Of a DNA stretch of 14,361 bases, positions 1-6,815 are shown piece by piece. The notes beneath the pieces were generated by a model. The model searched no databases. It saw only the letters and a program-made list of their open reading frames with translations, and was not told the origin of the DNA. The translations under genes and the position numbers were made by a program. Every line of letters begins with the position of its first letter. Position 1 is the first letter of the stretch. The stretch comes from Bacillota bacterium (GTDB lineage Bacteria; Bacillota; Clostridia; Christensenellales; CAG-138), in the NCBI GenBank assembly GCA_023458615.1, contig JAEWYV010000123.1:1-14361 (forward strand), written 5' to 3'.

Positions 1-47
1 GGGTTTTGCTAATGATAAGTAGTTCCTGAATTGGCGAAACTGCTGGA

Positions 48-779
48 TCAGCACATATGATACATGGTGTAGGGGTGATCGACATGGTAGCCAAGCTTTT
101 CCGCCAGCGCGACACTGCGCAGGTCAAATGCATCCCAGCTCGGGTACAGCCCGCGCTCCAGCGCCTCTAAAATCAGCCGCGCCCCGCATACCGTAGCCAG
201 ACCGCGCTGACGATACTCCGGCTTGGTATCGATCTCAATCTCGAAACCGCCGCTGTAGATGCTATAACTGCTTGCGCCGGAAACCAGAATGCCATCGCGC
301 AGCACGGCTACGCCGAGACCTCGGCGGAGAAAATCGCCGCAATCCTGAAAGCAACCGCAAAAATCCTGCGACCAGCGTTCCTGAAATGACTGGGCATAGA
401 TCGCTTCGTCAAAGAGCCGGAGCTCATATTCCTCCGGTAGCGAATCGACATAGTATTGCAACGTGCTTTTATTAAATACGTTCGGTTCTTTTTTGATGGC
501 GTAACGCAGGCGGCGCTGTACCTTTTCGCCCCAAACGCGCTCGATGACGGCGCACCACGCGTCGTTCTGGGGCACCAACTCCGGCGCACCTGCTTTTGCC
601 GCGATACCCTCATCGGGACGGCCTGCAAAGAAGCAGATATCGCCAACGGCAACCTGCGCGCTGGTCGGGTTTTGCTCGTCGTCCGCTATCGCAAAGCCCA
701 TATGCCCTTCCAGAACCGACCAGATCAGCGTTTCCTCCCATCCGGCGAACAGGGGCGCAATTCTCTTATTCAGACTCAT
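48..779 (-). CDS. GNAT-fold N-acetyltransferase (GNAT_acetyltran / ZmaR-like family)
   Basis: This 243-residue protein resembles the GNAT_acetyltran family that includes the zwittermicin-resistance protein ZmaR. The N-terminal block (residues 14-55) has the family pattern W-E-E-T-L-I-W ... L-E-G-H-M-G ... D ... P-T-S-A ... G-D-I-C-F-F-A-G. The C-terminal GNAT core has a beta strand at 179-184, the acetyl-CoA pyrophosphate loop R190-Q-R-G-L-A195, and the closing S-V-A-L-A-E-K-L-G-Y element near 222-231. It should transfer an acetyl group from acetyl-CoA to an amine in the cytoplasm; the substrate cannot be read from sequence. The start is supported by AAAAGGA (788-794), 8 bases upstream of the ATG. 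It lies 40 bases after the amidohydrolase on the same strand with no terminator between them, so the two are probably cotranscribed. The family call is fairly firm; the role is not known. Confidence 0.85.
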   Translation of the reverse strand: MSLNKRIAPLFAGWEETLIWSVLEGHMGFAIADDEQNPTSAQVAVGDICFFAGRPDEGIAAKAGAPELVPQNDAWCAVIERVWGEKVQRRLRYAIKKEPNVFNKSTLQYYVDSLPEEYELRLFDEAIYAQSFQERWSQDFCGCFQDCGDFLRRGLGVAVLRDGILVSGASSYSIYSGGFEIEIDTKPEYRQRGLATVCGARLILEALERGLYPSWDAFDLRSVALAEKLGYHVDHPYTMYHMC

Positions 780-787
780 GTCTTATA

Positions 788-794
788 TCCTTTT
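788..794 (-). promoter_or_regulatory. Shine-Dalgarno site of the acetyltransferase gene
   Basis: On the minus strand AAAAGGA stands 8 bases before the ATG at 779. It shows that this second gene of the minus-strand pair has its own ribosome loading, unlike the amidohydrolase ahead of it. Confidence 0.7.
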
Positions 795-819
795 GATAAG
801 TGATTTGGCAGAAGCCGAC

Positions 820-2085
820 TTACTTCATGCCGCGGATAATGCGATTTGCCTCGGCGTAGACGCGCTGCGGGTCGTCGCCGATGAAAAACTCACCCTTTTC
901 GTAGAGGATTTTTCCGGCGATCATGACAAGCGATACATTCTGTTTGCTTCCGCTATACACAATGTTTTTTTCGATGTTATTCAGCGGTTGCATATTTGGC
1001 TGATTGAGGTCGATCAAAATCATATCCGCCTGTTTGCCGACGGCGAGTGAATCGCAATCGTCAAATCCGCAGGCGTATGCGCCATTGCGGCAGGCCATGG
1101 TAAGCACATCCATCGCGTCAACCGCCTCCGCGCCGTGCCGGAGCTTTTGCAGCCCGGTGACAAGAAACATCTCGCGGAAGAAATCTAAGCAGTTGTTGCT
1201 GGCGGGGCCATCGGTGCCGAGGGCGACCGGGATGCCACGCTTGAGATATTCATAGATGGGCGCAACGCCGCTGGCCAGCTTTGTATTGGATCCGGGGCAG
1301 GATACGGCGATCATATTGCGCGCGCGCATGATCTCCATCTCGTGTTCGGAAACATGAACGCAATGATAGCCGCCGCCGCCATAATTGAAAAGTCCGAGCG
1401 AATCGAGATATTCAATCGTACGCATGCCGCTGTGTGCGATGCAGCTCTCAACTTCGGCTGCTGTTTCGTTTAGATGAGTATAGAACGGTTGCTTGAGGGA
1501 CTGCACCATTTCGGCAAGATCACGCAGCAGCGGCTCGCTTGTCGTATACTCCGCGTGGAACCCGAGCCGATAGGTAATCAGCGGATTCAAGTTGGTAAAA
1601 CGGGCATATTCATCCGCGGTTTCTTGCGCGGTTCCGCCGTAATCATTGGCGCAGCCAACGAGTGAGGCGCGAAAGCCGGTGTCGATTGCGGCGCTGGCAA
1701 TGCTATCCCGCCAGAAGTACATGTCAAACATCATGGTAATGCCGCTCGTGAGATACTCCATGATGGCGAGCTTGGTGAGCACATAGATGTCGTCCGGCGT
1801 GAGCTGCGCCTCCTTGGGGAACACCTGCTCGATCATCCAGCGTTGAAGGGGCAGATCGTCCGCCAACGAACGCAAAAAGGTCATGCCGCTGTGCGTATGC
1901 GCGTTTTTAAAGCCCGGCATCAGCAGATTTCCCTTGCAGTCGATCTCGCGATCGAATGAACCCGAAAAGTCCGCTTTTTTACCGAGCGCGGCGATGCGCC
2001 CGTTGGAGACAACAAGTTCTCCGGCAAACATGGCTGTGCTTCCGTCCAGCGGAAGAATTCTTGCATTATAAAATCTCGTATTCAT
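820..2085 (-). CDS. Atz/Trz-type amidohydrolase, SAH/MTA (adenosine-type) deaminase-like
   Basis: This 421-residue protein belongs to the metal-dependent amidohydrolase superfamily (COG0402 group: S-adenosylhomocysteine / methylthioadenosine deaminases, chlorohydrolases). Visible landmarks are the metal ligands H63-T-H65 after P-G-F-K-N, the group signature A-D-D-L-P-L at 75-80, H177 in the strand G-F-H-A-E-Y, H204-L-N-E207, a His at 241 or 244, the S-N-T-K-L-A-S-G stretch (266-273), and D292 in G-T-D-G followed by A-S-N-N. The last ~70 residues return to the small beta domain that also contains residues 1-55. The likely reaction is hydrolytic deamination of an adenine nucleoside such as SAH, MTA or 5'-deoxyadenosine in the cytoplasm; the exact substrate is inference. 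All expected catalytic residues are present and the length is normal. There is no Shine-Dalgarno: a -10 element sits 6 bases before the ATG. The acetyltransferase follows 40 bases downstream. A guanine or triazine deaminase is a less likely alternative. Confidence 0.88.
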   Translation of the reverse strand: MNTRFYNARILPLDGSTAMFAGELVVSNGRIAALGKKADFSGSFDREIDCKGNLLMPGFKNAHTHSGMTFLRSLADDLPLQRWMIEQVFPKEAQLTPDDIYVLTKLAIMEYLTSGITMMFDMYFWRDSIASAAIDTGFRASLVGCANDYGGTAQETADEYARFTNLNPLITYRLGFHAEYTTSEPLLRDLAEMVQSLKQPFYTHLNETAAEVESCIAHSGMRTIEYLDSLGLFNYGGGGYHCVHVSEHEMEIMRARNMIAVSCPGSNTKLASGVAPIYEYLKRGIPVALGTDGPASNNCLDFFREMFLVTGLQKLRHGAEAVDAMDVLTMACRNGAYACGFDDCDSLAVGKQADMILIDLNQPNMQPLNNIEKNIVYSGSKQNVSLVMIAGKILYEKGEFFIGDDPQRVYAEANRIIRGMK

Positions 2086-2091
2086 ATGTGT

Positions 2092-2100
2092 ATTTTACCA
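2092..2100 (-). promoter_or_regulatory. Extended -10 promoter of the amidohydrolase gene, leaderless geometry
   Basis: On the minus strand TGG-TAAAAT is an extended -10 (TGn followed by a 5/6 match to TATAAT). Six bases (acacat) then separate it from the ATG at 2085, which would put the transcription start on the A of the start codon. No convincing -35 is seen at 16-18 bases. No purine-rich ribosome site exists between the hexamer and the ATG. Confidence 0.5.
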
Positions 2101-2245
2101 TATGGCTTATGGCGGAATCTACGAAAACAGTGGGCAGAAATAGGGAACTTTTTTGCTTTGCGGAACGATCACAGGCGGACTGGAATAAAAGAGTATACAA
2201 ATCACAAATTTGTTTCAAAATGCATCGGCTACATGGGTCGATTCG

Positions 2246-2254
2246 TGCTACAAT
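2246..2254 (+). promoter_or_regulatory. Candidate extended -10 promoter of the Sir2 gene
   Basis: TGC-TACAAT is an extended -10 with 5 of 6 hexamer matches. No good -35 stands 17-18 bases upstream. Transcription would start near 2261, giving a leader of about 70 bases that contains the inverted repeat at 2286-2312. Confidence 0.4.
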
Positions 2255-2285
2255 AAAGGCAACAATCGTATCGTCAAATCAATCA

Positions 2286-2312
2286 TCCGATTCGGGGTAT
2301 GAACGAATCGGA
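2286..2312 (+). promoter_or_regulatory. Inverted repeat / hairpin in the Sir2 leader
   Basis: TCCGATTCG (2286-2294) and CGAATCGGA (2304-2312) are perfect 9-bp reverse complements around a 9-base loop. The repeat ends 20 bases before the GTG start. A third copy of the half-site CGATTCG lies at 2239-2245, just upstream of the candidate -10. There is no U-run after it, so it is not a terminator. A repressor operator or an RNA hairpin affecting translation are both possible. Confidence 0.5.
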
Positions 2313-2332
2313 CAATTCATTTCGGAAGAAGT

Positions 2333-3112
2333 GTGAATAAGAAAATGGCATATGAAACTGAGCTGGCAAAGGTTGATGAGCTAAAGCAAATCTTGTCTAG
2401 ATCAGGGCGCGTTGTGTTTCTTGGCGGGGCAGGGACGTCCACAGAGAGTGGAATTCCGGACTTTCGCTCCAGTGAAGGGGTATTTGCGGCCATGCGGGAA
2501 TACGGTTACCCACCGGAAACCCTCCTGAGCCGCTCTTTTTTTCAGAAACACACGGAGACATTCTTCGAGTATTACAAAAAGTATCTGCTCTATCCGGATG
2601 CGCAGCCAAACGATTGCCACCGCGCGCTTGCCAAGATGGAACGGGAAGGGAAACTCTCCGCCATCATCACGCAGAACATAGATGGTCTGCACCAAAAGGC
2701 GGGCAGTAAGACGGTTTATGAGTTGCATGGCTCCGCGCATCAAAATTATTGCATGAATTGCGGTCGTGCGTTTACCATGCAAGATGTGATACAGAGAACC
2801 GGCATTCCGACCTGCTCCTGTGGCGGGATAATCAAGCCGAATGTGGTACTTTATGAAGAACCGCTCAACGAGAAATTGCTCCATGCGGCGATTGCCCAGA
2901 TGGATAAGGCGGATACGCTGATCATTGGCGGCACATCGCTCGTGGTTTATCCGGCGGCCGGATTGATTGACTATTTCCACGGCCGAAACCTCGTTGTGAT
3001 CAATCTTGGACACACCAGCCGGAGCGGGAGCGCAACGCTGAACATTGCTGCACCGATTGGGCAGGTGCTCCGGCGCGCGGTGCTGAACCCAGCGCTGGCA
3101 ATGGACGCGTAG
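2333..3112 (+). CDS. Sir2-family NAD-dependent protein deacylase (sirtuin)
   Basis: This 259-residue protein is the usual length for a bacterial sirtuin. The NAD-binding G-A-G-T-S-T-E-S-G-I-P-D-F-R spans 32-45, followed by T-Q-N-I-D at 113-117. The catalytic His is H132 in E-L-H-G-S. A zinc ribbon has C140-x2-C143 and C161-x-C163. The Rossmann signature G-G-T-S-L-V-V-Y-P-A is at 199-208, and V-I-N-L-G at 222-226 contacts NAD. It removes acyl groups from lysines in the cytoplasm, consuming NAD and yielding O-acyl-ADP-ribose and nicotinamide. Physiological targets are unknown. The start used is GTG with GGAAG four bases ahead; ATG 2345 (four codons later) is possible but sits 16 bases from that site. 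The gene stands alone, divergent from the amidohydrolase and closed by a terminator at 3139-3161. Confidence 0.92.
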   Translation: MNKKMAYETELAKVDELKQILSRSGRVVFLGGAGTSTESGIPDFRSSEGVFAAMREYGYPPETLLSRSFFQKHTETFFEYYKKYLLYPDAQPNDCHRALAKMEREGKLSAIITQNIDGLHQKAGSKTVYELHGSAHQNYCMNCGRAFTMQDVIQRTGIPTCSCGGIIKPNVVLYEEPLNEKLLHAAIAQMDKADTLIIGGTSLVVYPAAGLIDYFHGRNLVVINLGHTSRSGSATLNIAAPIGQVLRRAVLNPALAMDA

Positions 3113-3138
3113 TACAAAGAGCGAAAAACGATGCTTTC

Positions 3139-3161
3139 TGCCGCCGAACGGCGGCATTTTT
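3139..3161 (+). terminator. Rho-independent terminator after the Sir2 gene
   Basis: TGCCGCC and GGCGGCA form a 7-bp GC-rich stem with a GAAC tetraloop, followed directly by TTTTT. It lies 27 bases past the stop codon and insulates the Sir2 gene from the mreB promoter. Confidence 0.88.
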
Positions 3162-3206
3162 GTGCAGGACGCCTTTCCCGTCATGCTCCGTTCACACTTT
3201 GTTTGA

Positions 3207-3236
3207 TTGTCCGGTCAGATCACCTCATGTTAAAAT
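3207..3236 (+). promoter_or_regulatory. Promoter of the mreB-type gene
   Basis: TTGTCC (3207-3212) and TAAAAT (3231-3236) form a sigma-A-like pair with an 18-base spacer. The predicted start near 3243 gives a leader of about 50 bases before ATG 3294. An overlapping extended -10, TGA-TATCAT (3241-3249), could give a second start. The -10 ends at the base before the upstream in-frame ATG 3237, which argues against that ATG being used. Confidence 0.55.
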
Positions 3237-3293
3237 ATGTTGATATCATATGCTGTGTTCGTCCGAACGGATCACATGAAAGCAGGTTGGAAA

Positions 3294-4331
3294 ATGGGTT
3301 TGTTTGATACGTCCGATATCGGCATCGACCTCGGCACGTCCACTACCCTGGTCTACGTGAAAGGCAAGGGAATCGTACTCAAGGAGCCTTCCGTCGTCGC
3401 CGTAGAACGCGTGACTGGCCGTATTGTCGCAATCGGCGAAGAAGCGCGCAAGATGATGGGCCGTGCACCGGCCAACATCGTCGTCATCCGACCCCTTCGG
3501 GACGGGGTTATCTCGAATTTTGACGTGACGGCGCGCATGCTGCGGTACTTTTTTCAAAAGGTTGTCGGAACGCGGCTGCTTTATCGTCCGCGTGCTGTGG
3601 TTTGCATCCCCTCCGGCGTGACGGAGGCGGAAAAGAGATGCGTCATCGAAGCCTCGGATGAGGCGGGCGCGCGATATAGCTATCTGATTGAAGAGCCGAT
3701 TGCCGCCGCCATTGGAGCGGGCATTGATATCAACGAGCCCAAGGGGCATATGGTGCTGGATATCGGCGGCGGCACGACGGATATTGCCGTCATTGCCTAC
3801 GGCGCAACCGTGCTTTCCGATTCCATTAAGATGGCCGGGGATAAGTTTGACGACGCACTGCGTCGCTACATGAAGCGCAAACACAATCTCTATATCGGCG
3901 AGAGAAATGCCGAGGATATCAAGATTGCATACGGGCGCGCGCATATAGAAAAAGAACAGCGCATCATTGAAGTGCGCGGCAGAAATGTGATCACGGGGCT
4001 ACCGGAGGCAGTTCCCATCGGGACCAACGAGATGGTGGATGCGCTAAGCGAGCCGCTCGCCGCCATTATGGAGCGCGTACGTGGCCTCTTTGAGCGAACT
4101 CCGCCGGAACTCGCGAGCGATATCGCTAGCACAGGCATTGTAGTGACCGGCGGCGGCGCATTGCTCGCCGGATTTGATCGTTACGTTACCGAGCGCACGA
4201 ATGTGCCCTGCCGTATTGCGGAGGATCCGATTTCCTGTGTCGCCATCGGAACAGGGCGTGTTCTGGATGACTTTAAGAAATACAACGCGGCGATTTACGA
4301 TTACCGGCGCGGCGAATATTTCGACGGCTGA
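3294..4331 (+). CDS. mreB: Rod-shape-determining actin homologue MreB/Mbl
   Basis: This 345-residue protein is full length for bacterial MreB/Mbl. It is an ATP-dependent actin-like protein that forms membrane-bound filaments and directs lateral wall synthesis. The phosphate-1 loop is D8-I-G-I-D-L-G-T-S-T-T. C-I-P-S-G-V-T lies at 104-110, the hydrolysis Glu at 134 in E-E-P-I-A-A-A-I-G, and phosphate-2 at D156-I-G-G-G-T-T-D. The adenosine motif T-G-G-G-A-L-L-A-G-F is at 285-294. The A-G-D-K-F-D-D segment (181-187) looks more Mbl-like than MreB-like. ATG 3294 aligns with the family N terminus; an in-frame ATG 19 codons earlier abuts the promoter -10. The ribosome site (AGGTTGG, 3284-3290) is weak. 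No mreC or mreD is adjacent, so this is probably a stand-alone paralogue. A wall hydrolase gene begins 146 bases downstream. Confidence 0.93.
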   Translation: MGLFDTSDIGIDLGTSTTLVYVKGKGIVLKEPSVVAVERVTGRIVAIGEEARKMMGRAPANIVVIRPLRDGVISNFDVTARMLRYFFQKVVGTRLLYRPRAVVCIPSGVTEAEKRCVIEASDEAGARYSYLIEEPIAAAIGAGIDINEPKGHMVLDIGGGTTDIAVIAYGATVLSDSIKMAGDKFDDALRRYMKRKHNLYIGERNAEDIKIAYGRAHIEKEQRIIEVRGRNVITGLPEAVPIGTNEMVDALSEPLAAIMERVRGLFERTPPELASDIASTGIVVTGGGALLAGFDRYVTERTNVPCRIAEDPISCVAIGTGRVLDDFKKYNAAIYDYRRGEYFDG

Positions 4332-4400
4332 TAGGCAGCAAACGCGCACGCGGTATTATTGATTCGTTAAAAAAAAGTTCAACGCAACGTCATGATTGCT

Positions 4401-4409
4401 TGCTATACT
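4401..4409 (+). promoter_or_regulatory. Extended -10 promoter of the NlpC/P60 gene
   Basis: TGC-TATACT is an extended -10 with 5 of 6 hexamer matches. No good -35 is seen at normal spacing. Transcription would begin near 4416, about 62 bases ahead of GTG 4478. No hairpin terminator separates mreB from this point, so read-through from mreB is also possible. Confidence 0.5.
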
Positions 4410-4463
4410 CAGCATGACACATGATTTGGATGATAGGCGGCGGCAAAGCCTCGCCAAACGCCG

Positions 4464-4470
4464 AAAGGAG
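4464..4470 (+). promoter_or_regulatory. Shine-Dalgarno site that fixes the NlpC/P60 start at GTG 4478
   Basis: AAAGGAG ends 7 bases before GTG 4478. The longer in-frame reading from ATG 4421 has no ribosome site and begins almost at the predicted transcription start. Confidence 0.85.
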
Positions 4471-4477
4471 TCTAAAC

Positions 4478-6754
4478 GTGCCTACTGATTCCCATTCTAC
4501 GCGAAAACCCACACAGGGTGCCCCCGCACACAAGGGCCACTCCGCACAGGGAAACCCCGCGCGCGGCGGGCAGCACCATGCATCCGGCGCAAACAAGACG
4601 AAAACCACTGGCGCCACAAAATCAAGTAACTACAAAAGCGATCACAAGGGTGACTATAAATCAGAAAAGAATTCCCGGCGCGACGGCAATCCATATGCTG
4701 CCGCCGATTCGCGTGTTCAGCGCGAAAAATATGCGCAATACCCAGAGAATCGCACCGCGAAAAAGCCGGTAAGTGATACTTACGAACAGCGCTATGCCGC
4801 GCCACGCAAAAAGAAAAAGAAAAAGAAGTTCAAGTTCAAGCGCTTTTTCAAGAAACTGGGCAAACAGATTGCCGCCTTTAGCACCAAGTTGGTTCAGGTT
4901 GAAGAACTTCCGCCGGAAGATCAGATGCTGGATGCGGGCATGGGCCGAAATGATTTCGGCTTCAGCAAAAAGGATACCTCCTCCGTCAAGCCGATGGTGG
5001 AAAAGCTGAAGAAGGGGCTTCTCAAAGCCCTGCGTGTTGTTGCGCGCGGCATCTATCTCGGCATTCGCCGAGCGTATCAGTTTCTTTCGAAATTGCCGCC
5101 GCGTACACTCCTTATTGGAAGCAGTACGCTTGGCCTTGTGCTGATTACGACTATCATTCTTGCCATCGCATTGCCGGGCAAGGACTCCAAAGCAGAGAAT
5201 GCGGAGCAACTAGCGGCATTCACCGCACTGCAGAGTGAACCAACCGCGCTGGATAGCGCCGACGCGGATGCTGCTCAAACCGGTGATACCACACAGCAGG
5301 ATGGCGTTACGGATTCAACCGAGGATGCAACCCTGCCCACTGACGCCGAGACGGCTACCGAAACACCTCAGCCGGTTACGCTTACCGAAGAGGTCGCAGC
5401 AGGTGACGACGGTGAAATCATTGCGACCGTACAAACCCGCCTGATGGAACTGGGCTATATGGATTCCGATGAACCGACCCAGCACTTTGGCCCACTGACG
5501 CACAGCGCGCTCAAGGCCTTCCAACGCCACAACGGACTTGGAGACGACGGCATCTTGGGGCAAGCAACCTTTGCTGCATTGATGAGCGAGGAAGCAAAGG
5601 TGTATGTCATGCAGCTTGGCGATTCCGGCCCCGATGTTGAAGGCGTGCAGCAGCGCCTCTATGAGCTGGGCTATCTGGACAACAAAGCAAACATCCAGGG
5701 CCAGTTTGGCGACAAGACCGAGGAAGCCGCAAAGGCATTTCAAAAGAAAAACCACCTGACGGCAGACGGTAAAGTCGGCAGCAAGACACTCGAGATGCTC
5801 TACGGTGAGGATGTCGTTGGTAACGCATATAAGCTGGGCGATGAGAATCCGGTCATCAAGGATTGCCAGACAGCGCTAAAAAAGCTCGGCTATGTTACCT
5901 TCAAACCCGACGGCGTGATGGGCAAGGCGACGGTCTCTGCCATCAAGGCGTTCCAGCAGGCGAACGGCCTCACACGAGACGGCCAACTCGGCCCTGTGAC
6001 GCGCGATATGATCCTCTCCGGCAAGGCGCAGGAGATGGTGATGCAGCTTGGCGACTACGGCACGGATGTAAAGAACATGCAGACGCGCCTTGCAAAGCTG
6101 AACTATTTGTCCAGCGCGAATGCGACCGGATACTTTGGAGAAATTACAGAAGACGCCGTGAAGGCGTTCCAGAAGCGCGCCGGACTATCAGCCGACGGTA
6201 AGGTTGGCGGGGTTACCTTGACGATGATGAACTCCTCTAGCGCGAAGAAGGCTTCCAGCCCGCCCTCCACCAAAAAGGAGAACAAGACCACCGGTTCTTC
6301 CAGCAGCGGCTCGTCCTCCGGCGGTTCTTCCTCCGGCGGATCGACCGCCAGCGCCTCCGACAAGACGGGGGTCGAAAAGCTCGTTGCGCTCGCCGAGAGC
6401 AAGATTGGCAGCAAATACGTGCGCGGCGCGAAGGGCTCCAATACGTTCGACTGCTCCGGCTTTGTCTACTGGTGCCTTAAAAATGCGGGCGTCAGCACAA
6501 GCTATATGACATCGATCGCATGGAGATCGACCTCTCGGTTCTCAAGGGTGTCCAGCATGGGGTCTATCGAACGCGGAGATATCCTTGTGTTTTCCGGCAG
6601 TACGGCTTCGGATGGTCACGTTGGCATCTATCTCGGCGGCGGGAAGATGATTGACGCGAGCTCCTCGGAAGGACAGGTTCGTCAGTCCTCGTCGGTGCTC
6701 AGCTCCGGCGGATACTGGTCCTCACACTTCATCTGCGCCTATCGCGTCTTCTGA
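4478..6754 (+). CDS. Membrane-anchored NlpC/P60 peptidoglycan hydrolase with four peptidoglycan-binding repeats
   Basis: This 758-residue protein is read from the GTG with the strong SD. Residues 1-205 are hydrophilic, basic and low-complexity, with seven Lys at 111-117 followed by F-K-F-K-R-F-F-K-K. One membrane span lies at 210-232, so the N terminus should be cytoplasmic (N-in). An acidic Thr/Ala/Asp linker runs to about 312. Four PG_binding_1 repeats follow at roughly 313-372, 385-445, 458-517 and 528-590, each with a G-Y/N-Y-turn and an A-x-x-A-F-Q helix. A Ser/Gly-rich linker leads to an NlpC/P60 domain (about 630-758) with nucleophile C659 in D-C-S-G-F and H714 in G-H-V-G-I-Y. The usual third polar position reads D726 (M-I-D-A-S-S). 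NlpC/P60 enzymes are mostly cysteine endopeptidases that cut peptide stems, often at D-Glu-diaminopimelate; that activity is inferred here. Its place between mreB and an L,D-transpeptidase supports a wall-growth or remodelling role. Confidence 0.92.
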   Translation: MPTDSHSTRKPTQGAPAHKGHSAQGNPARGGQHHASGANKTKTTGATKSSNYKSDHKGDYKSEKNSRRDGNPYAAADSRVQREKYAQYPENRTAKKPVSDTYEQRYAAPRKKKKKKKFKFKRFFKKLGKQIAAFSTKLVQVEELPPEDQMLDAGMGRNDFGFSKKDTSSVKPMVEKLKKGLLKALRVVARGIYLGIRRAYQFLSKLPPRTLLIGSSTLGLVLITTIILAIALPGKDSKAENAEQLAAFTALQSEPTALDSADADAAQTGDTTQQDGVTDSTEDATLPTDAETATETPQPVTLTEEVAAGDDGEIIATVQTRLMELGYMDSDEPTQHFGPLTHSALKAFQRHNGLGDDGILGQATFAALMSEEAKVYVMQLGDSGPDVEGVQQRLYELGYLDNKANIQGQFGDKTEEAAKAFQKKNHLTADGKVGSKTLEMLYGEDVVGNAYKLGDENPVIKDCQTALKKLGYVTFKPDGVMGKATVSAIKAFQQANGLTRDGQLGPVTRDMILSGKAQEMVMQLGDYGTDVKNMQTRLAKLNYLSSANATGYFGEITEDAVKAFQKRAGLSADGKVGGVTLTMMNSSSAKKASSPPSTKKENKTTGSSSSGSSSGGSSSGGSTASASDKTGVEKLVALAESKIGSKYVRGAKGSNTFDCSGFVYWCLKNAGVSTSYMTSIAWRSTSRFSRVSSMGSIERGDILVFSGSTASDGHVGIYLGGGKMIDASSSEGQVRQSSSVLSSGGYWSSHFICAYRVF

Positions 6755-6783
6755 TGCGCGGCGAATAAACAATCAAACCCATT

Positions 6784-6815
6784 TGCGCGGGAGCGGGTAA
6801 CGCCTTTCCCGCGCA
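6784..6815 (+). promoter_or_regulatory. Large GC-rich intergenic hairpin between hydrolase and transpeptidase genes
   Basis: TGCGCGGGA (6784-6792) pairs perfectly with TCCCGCGCA (6807-6815) over 9 bp. The 14-base loop has an inner GCG/CGC pairing. The bases after it (tctgtatatg) are not a U-run, so it is a poor intrinsic terminator. It may attenuate read-through, or protect or process a two-gene transcript. The next gene starts 31 bases later behind GGAGG. Confidence 0.6.

Larger units (their letters stand above)
2086..2332. other. Divergent intergenic region between amidohydrolase and Sir2 genes
   Basis: This 247-base region has no credible gene. From left to right it holds the amidohydrolase -10 (minus, 2092-2097), an A/T-rich patch with the perfect 10-bp palindrome ACAAATTTGT (2204-2213), an extended -10 for the Sir2 gene (2246-2254), and a 9-bp inverted repeat (2286-2312) shortly before the Sir2 start. 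In-frame codons that continue leftwards from the Sir2 side are not preceded by a ribosome site and show no coding character. Confidence 0.6.

Noticed and set aside
1..47. Possible gene end or terminator left of the acetyltransferase
   Set aside because: Only 47 bases are visible; no stem with a T-run and no coding signal can be supported.
2402..3184. Long antisense open frame opposite the Sir2 gene (260 codons)
   Set aside because: It mirrors a clear sirtuin, has no family motif or ribosome site, and runs through the terminator.
3237..3293. 19-residue N-terminal extension of MreB
   Set aside because: The ATG directly follows the -10 hexamer, and family N termini align with ATG 3294.
3246..3944. 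Long antisense open frame opposite mreB (232 codons)
   Set aside because: It is a shadow of a conserved gene with no recognisable domain; high GC at codon third positions makes such frames common.
4421..4477. Upstream in-frame ATG extending the NlpC/P60 protein by 19 residues
   Set aside because: It begins almost at the predicted transcription start, has no SD, and its own codons contain the excellent SD for GTG 4478.
4803..4850. Poly-Lys run (A-rich codons) as a frameshift or slippage site
   Set aside because: AAA and AAG alternate, so there is no long homopolymer, and the frame continues intact into good domains on the far side.
5413..6240. Tandem repeats as a CRISPR or DNA satellite
   Set aside because: The ~72-codon period is protein-level: four divergent peptidoglycan-binding modules, with little nucleotide identity outside the L-G-D turns.
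6290..6350. Ser/Gly repeat in the hydrolase gene as a mobile or tandem-repeat element
   Set aside because: It is a flexible linker encoded by similar TCC/GGC codons; the units are not exact and no flanking duplication exists.
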